The notes under the pieces were generated by a model that did no database searches, was not told the origin of the DNA, and saw nothing but the letters and a program-made list of their open reading frames with translations. A program made the position numbers and the translations under genes. Below are positions 1 to 5,997 of a stretch of 9,677 nt of DNA, one piece after another. Numbering within the stretch: the first letter of the stretch is position 1; every line of letters starts with the position of its first letter. The stretch is from JAICNR01 sp035687725 (GTDB lineage Bacteria; Gemmatimonadota; Gemmatimonadetes; JACCXV01; JAHWKZ01), in contig DASRVB010000176.1 in NCBI GenBank assembly GCA_035687725.1, positions 1-9,677 on the forward strand, in the 5' to 3' direction.

Positions 1-2
1 GC

Positions 3-1511
3 TCCCGCGAGCTGACGCCGCGCGGCACGTGTCTTCGCCTCGACTCCGTGCTCGCGCTCGGCCGGGCCGAGGCCGAGCTCGCCACCGGAGAAATCGCCGC
101 CGCGCTCCAGCAGCTGGATGATGCCGCCCGCGTGGCCGGGCAGGTGCCGCTGCCGACCGTCCAGGCGCGGGCGCTGGCGTGGAAGGCGATCGCCGGCCAC
201 CGTGCCGACGGCGGCGTGCTCAAGGACGTCGAGGCCGCGGCGGCCGACCTGCACGCCCGCGACCTGCGGTACGACGCCGGCATGGTCTATCTGATGGCGG
301 CCGAGTGCGCGCGCCGCTGGGGGCTGCCCGAGGAGCGGTTCGAGTCGCTCGCGCGCTCGATCTTCGGAGACGAGGAGGGGATCCGCGCGCTCGGCGCGCA
401 CTACGCGCGCGTCGTGGCGGTGCTCGACAGGCCCGCCCGCGGGCGAGCCACGGAGCCCTTCCCGGCCTTCCTCACTCGCTGCCCCTCGATCCGCGCCGCG
501 ATGACGCGGCTCCAGCGACTGACCGGCTCGGAGGTCCGGATCCTGATCGAAGGCGAGTCGGGGACCGGTAAGACGTTCCTGGCCCGCCAGCTGCATGCAG
601 ACGCCCGGCGGAAGGACGCGCCCTTCGTCGTCGTCGACTGCACGAACCTCGAGGAGAACCTGTTCGAGTCGAAGCTCTTCGGGCACGTCCGGGGCGCGTT
701 CACGGGAGCGGTGGGCGACGCCGTCGGACTGATCGAGCAGGCGAACGGGGGCACGCTGTTCCTGGACGAGATCGGTGAGCTCCCGGTCGAGATCCAGGCC
801 AAGCTCCTGTACACGATCGAGGAGCAGCGCTACCGGCCGGTCGGAGGACGGAGCGAGAAGCGCTCCGACTTTCGCGTGATCGCCGCCACCAACCGCGACA
901 TCGACGCGATGCTGGCCGACGGCGGGTTGCGCCGCGATCTGTTCTACCGGCTCGCCGGCTATCGGGTTCACCTGCCGCCGCTCCGCGAGCGCCGGGAGGA
1001 CGTCATGCCATTGGCCGAGCTGCGCCTGGCGAGGCTCAACGAACGCTACGGGCGTTCCAAGACATTGCGGCTCGATGCCTGGGAGGCGCTCGCTCGACAC
1101 GACTGGCCGGGCAACGTGCGCGAGCTGAACGGGGTGCTCGATCGCGGGTTCCACCTCGCCGTCGGCCGGCGGATCGGCGTCGAGGAGCTGGGGCTCGGGG
1201 CGGCGAACGGATCGACTCCCATCGATCTCTCGTGGCACGCCGTGCGTCGGGAGCACGTGCTGCGCGTACTGGGACTCTGCAGGGGGAACGTCACGCGCGC
1301 GGCGCGGATCCTGGGTCTCAACCGCACGACCCTGATCTACAAGCTTCGACTGCTGGGGATCGAGCGCGAAGACTTCGATCCGCGGTTCCGCAACGCGTCC
1401 GTCCCGCACGCGGTGGAGATCCGCCGCGTGGCGGAGAGAGAGGATGTAGCGCCAGCCGAGACGACCACGAAGAAGGAAACCGCTGCGGAATCCACCGGCC
1501 ATCCACATTGA
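3..1511 (+). CDS. Sigma-54 interacting transcriptional activator with TPR-like N-terminus (5' partial)
   Basis: This is a bacterial enhancer-binding protein that uses ATP hydrolysis to remodel sigma-54 RNA polymerase. The frame is open to the left edge, so the true start lies outside; residue numbers below count from the first internal GTG at 48. Residues 1-130 are Ala/Leu-rich helices resembling TPR repeats, with no visible receiver domain. The AAA+ domain follows: Walker A GESGTGKT (169-176), an intact GAFTGA sigma-54 contact loop (216-221), Walker B with D240-E241, an AATNRDI sensor I segment, and WPGNVREL as sensor II. A Fis-type helix-turn-helix sits around 415-438. The polar tail after it, about 45 residues, is not a recognised domain. 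The intact GAFTGA supports true sigma-54 activation. The missing receiver means it is not a standard response regulator such as PilR, despite pilD following it. Its signal and targets are unknown. Confidence 0.93.
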   Translation, partial: SRELTPRGTCLRLDSVLALGRAEAELATGEIAAALQQLDDAARVAGQVPLPTVQARALAWKAIAGHRADGGVLKDVEAAAADLHARDLRYDAGMVYLMAAECARRWGLPEERFESLARSIFGDEEGIRALGAHYARVVAVLDRPARGRATEPFPAFLTRCPSIRAAMTRLQRLTGSEVRILIEGESGTGKTFLARQLHADARRKDAPFVVVDCTNLEENLFESKLFGHVRGAFTGAVGDAVGLIEQANGGTLFLDEIGELPVEIQAKLLYTIEEQRYRPVGGRSEKRSDFRVIAATNRDIDAMLADGGLRRDLFYRLAGYRVHLPPLRERREDVMPLAELRLARLNERYGRSKTLRLDAWEALARHDWPGNVRELNGVLDRGFHLAVGRRIGVEELGLGAANGSTPIDLSWHAVRREHVLRVLGLCRGNVTRAARILGLNRTTLIYKLRLLGIEREDFDPRFRNASVPHAVEIRRVAEREDVAPAETTTKKETAAESTGHPH

Positions 1512-1536
1512 TTTGACGCTCCCGGCTCTCTATCCT
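1508..1536 (+). promoter_or_regulatory. Candidate sigma-70-type promoter for the pilD unit
   Basis: TTGATT (1508-1513) and TATCCT (1531-1536) are separated by exactly 17 bp. Each matches the housekeeping consensus at 4 of 6 positions. The -35 overlaps the stop codon of the activator gene. Transcription would start near 1543, about 28 nt before the pilD GTG. I saw no -24/-12 sigma-54 pattern (TGGC...TGC) in 1512-1570, so the upstream activator does not obviously drive this gene. Visual inspection only. Confidence 0.38.
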
Positions 1537-1561
1537 GTGCCGATCCTGTGGAAAACCTTTC

Positions 1562-1568
1562 GGAGGGG
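1562..1568 (+). promoter_or_regulatory. Ribosome binding site for pilD
   Basis: GGAGGGG ends two bases before the GTG at 1571, with the core GGAGG four bases before it. It is one of the few clear Shine-Dalgarno sequences in the window. It decides the GTG start over upstream codons in other frames. Confidence 0.7.
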
Positions 1569-1570
1569 AT

Positions 1571-2329
1571 GTGGACGGTCTCGCGATCATCCTGAGCGGG
1601 CTGGTGGGCCTGGCGGTCGGCTCGTTCCTGAACGTCGTCACCCTCCGCTGGCCCCGCGGCGAGTCGATCGTCTCCCCGCCCTCCCGCTGCCCGCGCTGCG
1701 AGACCCCCCTCCGGTGGTACCACAACGTGCCGCTCGTATCCTGGACCCTGCTCCGCGGCCGCTGCGCGTCGTGCGGCGTTTGGATCGGCTGGCAGTATCC
1801 GCTGGTCGAGGCCGCAACCGCCGCGATCTGGGGGGGGAACGTGGCGGCGTACGGCCTCGAGCCACAGGCCTACCGCGCGATCGCGTTCCTGACCCTCCTC
1901 CTGGCGATCGCCGTCACCGATGCGCGGTTCTACATCATCCCCGACCGGCTCTCGCTCGGGGGTGCGGTGGTAGGTGTCGCCCTGGCGGTCCTCCCGGGCG
2001 CTCCCTCTCTGCCCGAATCGGTCATCGGAGCGGTGGTCGGGGGAGGCGCGCTCTGGCTCGTCGCGATCCTCGGCACGATGGCCCTCAAGAAGGAGGCGAT
2101 GGGGGGAGGGGACATCAAGATGATGACGATGATCGGCGCCTTCCTGGGGTGGAAGGGAGCGCTCTTGACAGTGTTCCTCGGCGCGCTGGCCGGAACGCTC
2201 GTGTTCGTGCCGCTGGCGTGGAGGTCCGATCGCCTGGTTCCCTTCGGGCTCTTCCTGGCGGTCGGCGGGGCGCTGGCGTTCTACCTCGGCGAGCCACTCC
2301 TCGAGTGGTACATGGGGTTCCTCCGCTGA
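1571..2329 (+). CDS. pilD: Prepilin peptidase (type IV leader peptidase, A24 family)
   Basis: This is a membrane aspartyl protease that removes leader peptides from type IV prepilins and pseudopilins; many members also N-methylate the new N-terminus. The 252-residue protein has the family order. A hydrophobic N-terminus with GSFLNV is followed by a cytoplasmic zinc loop with two CxxC pairs (C40/C43 and C65/C68), as in the methylating class, then several membrane segments. The catalytic aspartates are D117 in TDARFYIIPD and D181 in GGGDIK. Their 64-residue spacing equals that known for the family. The GTG start is fixed by a good ribosome binding site. It is the first gene of a probable four-gene unit. 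No pilin genes are visible, so whether it serves pili, secretion or competence is not shown. A run of eight G bases (1830-1837) lies inside the gene. Confidence 0.95.
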   Translation: MDGLAIILSGLVGLAVGSFLNVVTLRWPRGESIVSPPSRCPRCETPLRWYHNVPLVSWTLLRGRCASCGVWIGWQYPLVEAATAAIWGGNVAAYGLEPQAYRAIAFLTLLLAIAVTDARFYIIPDRLSLGGAVVGVALAVLPGAPSLPESVIGAVVGGGALWLVAILGTMALKKEAMGGGDIKMMTMIGAFLGWKGALLTVFLGALAGTLVFVPLAWRSDRLVPFGLFLAVGGALAFYLGEPLLEWYMGFLR

Positions 2330-2363
2330 GCGCGGCGGGTACGGAGCACGGGTCCGGTCCCGA

Positions 2364-3260
2364 GTGACCGCCCGCTGCCTGATCCCCGCTGCGGGGCTGG
2401 GCACGAGGCTCCGCCCGGTCACGCGCTCGGTCCCGAAGGAGCTCCTGCCGATCGGGACGCGGCCCATGCTCCAGTGGTGCCTGACCGAGGCGCTCGAGGG
2501 AGGCTTCGACGAGATCGGAATCGTGGTCTCGGCGGCCAAACCGATGCTCGAGGCGTACGTACGCGAAGAGCGCTGGAAGGACGGCCTCCTTCCCGCCCTC
2601 GAGGATGCCGCGCGGGCCGCCCGGGTCGTCGTGTTCCCGCAGGATACCGCGACGGGCGTGGTGGGCGCGGTGCTGGCGGCGGGAGCCTGGACGGAGGAGG
2701 GCCCCTTCGCGGTGCTGCTGCCGGACAACGTGCGGATCGTGGGCCCGCCGCCCATGACGGCGGCGATCGTGGCCGAGGCCGGGCGGCAGGGAATCACGCT
2801 GGTGGCCTGCCACCGGGTGGGGCCCGAGACCCGGCACTTCTTCTCCGACGTGGGAAGAGTGGAGCTGGACGAGCTGGCCCCCGCGGGATCGGGCTCGCGG
2901 GTTCGCGACCTGCAGGAGCGGGGCACGGGGCACTTCCGCGCCGCACCGGAGGGGAGCTGGCGGCTCCTCCCGCGCTACGCGGTCACCGGCGTCTGGCTCG
3001 AGGAGGGCCGGCGCGTCGCGGCGGAGGCCGCGCTGGCGGGGATCGAATCCGACGACGTTCTCGTCCACCGGCGGCTCGCCACGCGCGGGCTCCTGCGCGC
3101 GATCCCATGGCAGGGAACGATCGTCGACGCCGGCCAACCCTCCGGGTACCTGTGGGCGGCGCACCTTCTCCACGAGGCCGGGGCGCGCGAGCGCGACGCT
3201 CTCGACCGCGGGGCCGGCGCGTCCGACGACCTCGTATCGATCGACCTGACCGGGCTTTGA
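2364..3260 (+). CDS. galU: GalU-type UTP-glucose-1-phosphate uridylyltransferase (nucleotidyltransferase)
   Basis: It is predicted to join UTP and glucose 1-phosphate into UDP-glucose, a precursor for surface polysaccharides and glycolipids in the cytoplasm. The 298-residue length matches GalU (about 290-300). The N-terminus carries the nucleotide-binding signature AAGLGTRLRP (9-18), then VPKELLPIG with K25. A LLPDN segment places the metal-binding Asp at D121, and IVDAGQPSGYL near the C-terminus (D255) fits the sugar-nucleotide site. The middle is more divergent than in enterobacterial GalU, so specificity for another sugar phosphate (a CTP- or dTTP-dependent relative) is possible. The GTG start lies 34 nt after pilD with no strong Shine-Dalgarno sequence. 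The stop codon overlaps the next start (TTGA), suggesting translational coupling. Confidence 0.82.
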   Translation: MTARCLIPAAGLGTRLRPVTRSVPKELLPIGTRPMLQWCLTEALEGGFDEIGIVVSAAKPMLEAYVREERWKDGLLPALEDAARAARVVVFPQDTATGVVGAVLAAGAWTEEGPFAVLLPDNVRIVGPPPMTAAIVAEAGRQGITLVACHRVGPETRHFFSDVGRVELDELAPAGSGSRVRDLQERGTGHFRAAPEGSWRLLPRYAVTGVWLEEGRRVAAEAALAGIESDDVLVHRRLATRGLLRAIPWQGTIVDAGQPSGYLWAAHLLHEAGARERDALDRGAGASDDLVSIDLTGL

Positions 3261-4045
3261 GGTACACGCTCATCGGCAGCGGTACCGTCGTGCCCGACAT
3301 CCGGCGGGGTCCGGCGGCTCACCACTTCGCGTGTGGAGACATCCAGGTCCTCTGCGATCTGGGCTCCGGCACGCTGCGGCGCCTGGACGCGCTCGGTCTT
3401 CCCTGGCCCGATCTCGACATGGTGGCCGTCACCCATCGCCACCAGGACCACATCGCCGATCTGCTGCCGCTCCTGTTCGCGCTCCGATACACGCCCGGAG
3501 TCGAGCGCGTGCGTCCGCTTACGCTTCTCGGATACGAGGGCTTCGCGCGCGATCTGACACTCCTGTCGGAGGTCTACGGCGGTTGGGTCCTCGATCCAGG
3601 GTTCCCGCTCGAAGTCCGCCAGAGTCCGGAAACGCCGCTCGAGATCGAGCGCGGCGAGGCATGGCTGGAGATCGAAGCCCGGCGCGTCGTCCATTCTCCC
3701 GAGGCGGTGGGCTACCGGATGACGCTGTCGGTCTCCGGGAGGGAGGTCGTCGCCGCGTATACGGGGGACACCGAGGAGAGCGTGGAGGCGATCGACCTCG
3801 CGCGCGACGCGGATCTCCTGGTCTCCGAGTGCTCGGTCGCCGACGAGGACCGTGTGCGCGGACACCAGACCCCGCGCGGCGTCGGGCGGGTGGCGGCCGC
3901 CGCGGCCGTCGGGCGACTGGTGACGACCCACTTCTATCCGAGCGCGCTCGCGCTCGGCCCCGAGGAGATCGAGCGCCGGATCCGCGAGGCGTACGCCGAA
4001 GGGCCCGTGGACCTGGGAGTCGACGGGCTCTGCATCGACCTGTGA
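3257..4045 (+). CDS. Metallo-beta-lactamase-fold hydrolase, RNase Z/arylsulfatase-like
   Basis: This is a cytoplasmic metal-dependent hydrolase of 262 residues. The full dinuclear ligand set can be followed: H60, H62, D64 and H65 in THRHQDHIADL, then H146 in VVHSPEAVGYR, D171 in YTGDTEE and H225 in TTHFYP. The H...GYR and GDT motifs resemble RNase Z (ElaC) and its relatives, but I saw no clear RNase Z flexible-arm insertion. The substrate could be RNA, a phosphodiester, a sulfate ester or something else. The frame is open far upstream inside galU, but similarity begins at RYTLIGSGT. The TTG at 3257, overlapping the galU stop, is the natural start. The C-terminus overlaps the yraN start (GTGA). 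Confidence 0.87.
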   Translation: MRYTLIGSGTVVPDIRRGPAAHHFACGDIQVLCDLGSGTLRRLDALGLPWPDLDMVAVTHRHQDHIADLLPLLFALRYTPGVERVRPLTLLGYEGFARDLTLLSEVYGGWVLDPGFPLEVRQSPETPLEIERGEAWLEIEARRVVHSPEAVGYRMTLSVSGREVVAAYTGDTEESVEAIDLARDADLLVSECSVADEDRVRGHQTPRGVGRVAAAAAVGRLVTTHFYPSALALGPEEIERRIREAYAEGPVDLGVDGLCIDL

Positions 4046-4401
4046 CGGAAGGGCGCTTGGTCCTCGGAGAGTCGGGAGAGGAAGCCGCGGCCCGCTATCT
4101 GACCGGGAAGGGATGGCGGATCCTCGCGCGGCGCTGGAAGGGGGCGGGCCGGGAGATCGACCTCGTGGCGAAGCGCGGGGGCGTCCTGGCTCTCGTCGAG
4201 GTCAAAACACGTCACCCGGGTGGACTTGCCCCTGCGTCGGCTGCCGTCGACTGGCGAAAGCAACGTCAGCTGGCAGCCGCGGGAACCGTGGCGGCCATCC
4301 GTTGGCCCAACACCGACGAGGTTCGCTTCGACGTCATCGGAGTGACCTGGAATCCCGACGGTCCCGCCGTCGATCATCTCGAGGACGCCTTCCGGCCCTG
4401 A
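4042..4401 (+). CDS. yraN: YraN family protein (UPF0102, nuclease-like fold)
   Basis: This is a 119-residue member of a widespread small family with a restriction-endonuclease-like fold and no settled function, often linked to DNA processing or recombination. It has the expected pattern: GESGEEAAARYL at the N-terminus, REIDLVA with D40 (usually GEIDL), and VEVKTR with E53 and K55, forming the D...ExK nuclease-type core. GTG at 4042 overlaps the previous stop as GTGA, which suggests coupling to the upstream hydrolase. YraN genes often sit next to comM and dprA; here comM begins about 4.9 kb downstream. It ends the compact unit that began at pilD, and no clear terminator is visible after it. 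Confidence 0.9.
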   Translation: MTEGRLVLGESGEEAAARYLTGKGWRILARRWKGAGREIDLVAKRGGVLALVEVKTRHPGGLAPASAAVDWRKQRQLAAAGTVAAIRWPNTDEVRFDVIGVTWNPDGPAVDHLEDAFRP

Positions 4402-4412
4402 AACCCACCACA

Positions 4413-4441
4413 TTGCCGGTCGCGACTCGGTCGGATATGAT
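4413..4441 (+). promoter_or_regulatory. Likely promoter of the toxin-antitoxin operon
   Basis: TTGCCG (4413-4418) and TATGAT (4436-4441) are separated by 17 bp. They match consensus at 4 and 5 of 6 positions, the best sigma-70-type match seen in the window. The surroundings are clearly lower in GC (about 47% over 4441-4500). Transcription would begin near 4448, at the first operator-like repeat, as expected for an autoregulated module. Confidence 0.6.
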
Positions 4442-4449
4442 TCTAGTTC

Positions 4450-4488
4450 TGAGTCATAGTGAGTCATCAAGTGATGCAGTGAATGCAT
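4450..4488 (+). repeat. Operator-like repeats upstream of the antitoxin gene
   Basis: TGAGTCAT occurs twice with a 10-bp period (4450-4457 and 4460-4467). Two related copies follow: TGATGCA (4472-4478) and TGAATGCAT (4480-4488), the latter ending in the palindrome ATGCAT. Ribbon-helix-helix antitoxins bind short repeated sites near their promoters, about one helical turn apart. The position, just after the -10 and before the antitoxin ribosome binding site, suits autorepression. Inference from layout only. Confidence 0.5.
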
Positions 4489-4493
4489 GGAGG
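4489..4493 (+). promoter_or_regulatory. Ribosome binding site for the antitoxin gene
   Basis: A GGAGG core ends four bases before the ATG at 4498. This favours that start over the in-frame ATG at 4483, which has no purine-rich site and would add five residues (MHGGA) absent from typical family members. Confidence 0.65.
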
Positions 4494-4497
4494 CGCC

Positions 4498-4761
4498 ATG
4501 AAGCAGCTGACGATTCGCGGATTCGACAAGGAACTTCAACGCCAGATCGAGGACCTCGCCCGGACTCGAAACCTCTCGCTCAACAAGGCGGCCCTCGAAT
4601 TGATGCGAAGAGGGGCCGGTCTTCAGGAAGGCCCCGTTCGGCCCAATGTCGTCGGCCACATGCTCGACCAGTTCATCGGAAGCTGGTCGGAATCCCGTGA
4701 GCGCGAGCTCCTCGAGGCCATCACGCCGTTCGAAGAAGTGGATGAGGCGTTCTGGCAATGA
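4498..4761 (+). CDS. Ribbon-helix-helix (FitA/VapB-like) antitoxin
   Basis: This is the antitoxin of a type II module. It is expected to bind and block the PIN toxin encoded next and to repress its own promoter. The 87-residue protein starts with a ribbon-helix-helix DNA-binding segment (KQLTIRGFDKEL, then helices through NLSLNKAALELMRRGAGL). An acidic C-terminal tail ending FEEVDEAFWQ is the probable toxin-binding part. The stop overlaps the toxin start as ATGA, typical of coupled pairs. GC content is lower than the neighbours (about 57% over 4501-4560), suggesting horizontal acquisition. The ATG at 4498 was chosen for its ribosome binding site; 4483 is the alternative. Confidence 0.87.
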   Translation: MKQLTIRGFDKELQRQIEDLARTRNLSLNKAALELMRRGAGLQEGPVRPNVVGHMLDQFIGSWSESRERELLEAITPFEEVDEAFWQ

Positions 4762-5150
4762 GGATCCTCCTGGACACGAACGCGTACTCGGCTCTGATGA
4801 GGGGTGTGGCAGAGGTGGCCGACCGCGTGCGTCGAGCCGAGCGAGTCCTTGTTTCCCCCATCGTGATCGGCGAGCTCCTCTACGGTTTCCGAAACGGGTC
4901 CCGCAATGAGGAGAACACGCGACAGCTCGACACATTCTTGGAGAATCCCTTCGTCGAGCTCGTGACCGTGACGCGCACTACCGCCGACCGCTTCGCGGGG
5001 ATCGCTTTGGGCTTGAAGCGCAAGGGGCGGCCGCTTCCGGTCAACGACGTCTGGATCGCGGCCCAGGCATTGGAGACCGGCGCAGATCTACTCTCGTCCG
5101 ACGGACATTTCGGCGAAGTCGAGGGACTTTCATGGCTGCGATTCGGATAG
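4758..5150 (+). CDS. vapC: PIN-domain ribonuclease toxin (VapC family)
   Basis: This 130-residue PIN-domain toxin would cleave RNA; characterised VapC proteins cut tRNA or rRNA, stopping translation when the antitoxin is degraded. All four acidic residues of the PIN active site are visible: D6 in LLDTN, E39 in IGELLYG, D97 in VNDVWIAA and D115 in SSDGHF. The length fits the family and the gene looks intact and active. ATG overlaps the antitoxin stop by 4 nt. The RNA target cannot be read from the sequence. The next gene begins 10 nt after the stop with no promoter between, so read-through transcription is likely. Confidence 0.93.
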   Translation: MRILLDTNAYSALMRGVAEVADRVRRAERVLVSPIVIGELLYGFRNGSRNEENTRQLDTFLENPFVELVTVTRTTADRFAGIALGLKRKGRPLPVNDVWIAAQALETGADLLSSDGHFGEVEGLSWLRFG

Positions 5151-5160
5151 CCCTTCGCCC

Positions 5161-5997
5161 GTGAACGTGCGCGTCCGCGCCGCCCTCCGCCTGGCCACGT
5201 GGTTCCTCGCGACGTTCCTCGCCCTGGCCGTGACGGGCGCCGCCATCGGTGGGGCGGGGGTGGGGAATCTCACGGGCTACGCGATCTTCGACGCGCTTCT
5301 CCTCGTGATCTCCTACGCGTGCTGGCGCTTCCTGGATCGGCGGAAGGCGGGAGCGACGCCGCTGGCCGTGAACCGCGGGATCGCGGAGCGGACCCTTCAT
5401 GGAGCCCTGATCGGCGCGCTCCTCGTCGCGGCGGTGGTCGGTGGGCTCGCGCTGGCGGGAATCTACGGCATCGCGCCGCGCGCCTGCCGGCCGGAGCCGC
5501 TCCTTCGCTTCGTGGCCGGAACCGCGGGGTTCGTCGCGCTGGCGGCGCTCTTCGAGGAGGCGCTCTTCCGGGGCTACGCGCTCTTCGCGCTGCGCGACAT
5601 GGCGGGCCCGGCGGGGGCCGTGGGGATCACCGCGGTTCTGTTCGCCGTCGCCCACAAGGACAATCCGGGGTTCGGGTGGATGGCGGGCGCGAACCTGGCG
5701 CTCGTGGGAGCGGTCCTGGCGGCGTGGATCCTGGCCGAGCGCGACATCTGGGTGGCGGTCGGCGCCCACGCGGGATGGAACGCCGCGGTCGTGCTCGGCG
5801 CGGCGGTCCCGGTCAGCGGCCTGGCGATCCCGGCCCCCTGCCACACGGGCGTCCTCCAGGGTCCCGACTGGCTGACGGGTGGGTCGTTCGGACTCGAGGC
5901 CGCGCTTCCGACAGCGGTCGCCTGGCTGGGGTTGGGGGTGTGGCGGCGGCGGGGAGGATGGCGGCGGCGCGCGGGATCGCGCGACCGCGTCACCTGA
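5161..5997 (+). CDS. CPBP-family intramembrane glutamic protease (Abi/CAAX protease-like)
   Basis: This is a polytopic membrane protein of 278 residues with roughly seven hydrophobic segments. The three family motifs are present: EEALFR (E132, E133, R137), FAVAH with H165, and HAGWN with H203 and N207. The family includes the eukaryotic CAAX protease Rce1 and bacterial proteins linked to bacteriocin maturation or immunity; the substrate here is unknown. GTG at 5161 is the only start near the hydrophobic N-terminus and lacks a clear Shine-Dalgarno sequence. Very high GC (78% over 5401-5460) contrasts with the TA genes before it, so the TA module may have inserted upstream of a resident gene. 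The C-terminus is an Arg-rich tail with a duplicated WRRR(G/A)G unit (261-272). The last 8 bp overlap the convergent gene. Confidence 0.9.
   Translation: MNVRVRAALRLATWFLATFLALAVTGAAIGGAGVGNLTGYAIFDALLLVISYACWRFLDRRKAGATPLAVNRGIAERTLHGALIGALLVAAVVGGLALAGIYGIAPRACRPEPLLRFVAGTAGFVALAALFEEALFRGYALFALRDMAGPAGAVGITAVLFAVAHKDNPGFGWMAGANLALVGAVLAAWILAERDIWVAVGAHAGWNAAVVLGAAVPVSGLAIPAPCHTGVLQGPDWLTGGSFGLEAALPTAVAWLGLGVWRRRGGWRRRAGSRDRVT

Noticed and set aside
1513..1536. TTGACG (1513-1518) as the -35 of the pilD promoter
   Set aside because: It is a better -35 match, but only 12 bp separate it from TATCCT; TTGATT at 1508-1513 gives the correct 17-bp spacing.
1337..3173. Long minus-strand open frames of 529 and 352 codons
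   Set aside because: They lie opposite pilD and galU, which have diagnostic motifs. Their products are low-complexity Arg/Pro/Ser/Gly-rich sequences without domains, as expected for antisense frames at high GC.
2474..3256. Upstream 261-codon extension of the metallohydrolase frame inside galU
   Set aside because: The extension is Arg/Gly-rich low-complexity sequence in a shifted frame of galU. Similarity to the hydrolase family begins right at the TTG at 3257.
3331..4041. Upstream extension of the yraN frame inside the hydrolase gene
   Set aside because: YraN proteins are about 120 residues and the GTG at 4042 gives that length. The upstream translation is an Arg-rich out-of-frame shadow.
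4483..4497. Alternative antitoxin start at ATG 4483
   Set aside because: It lacks a ribosome binding site, while GGAGG sits correctly before the ATG at 4498, and the extra MHGGA is not part of the ribbon-helix-helix fold.
4402..5150. TA region as part of a transposon or integrative element
   Set aside because: No transposase, integrase, terminal inverted repeats or flanking target duplications were seen; lower GC alone shows only probable transfer.
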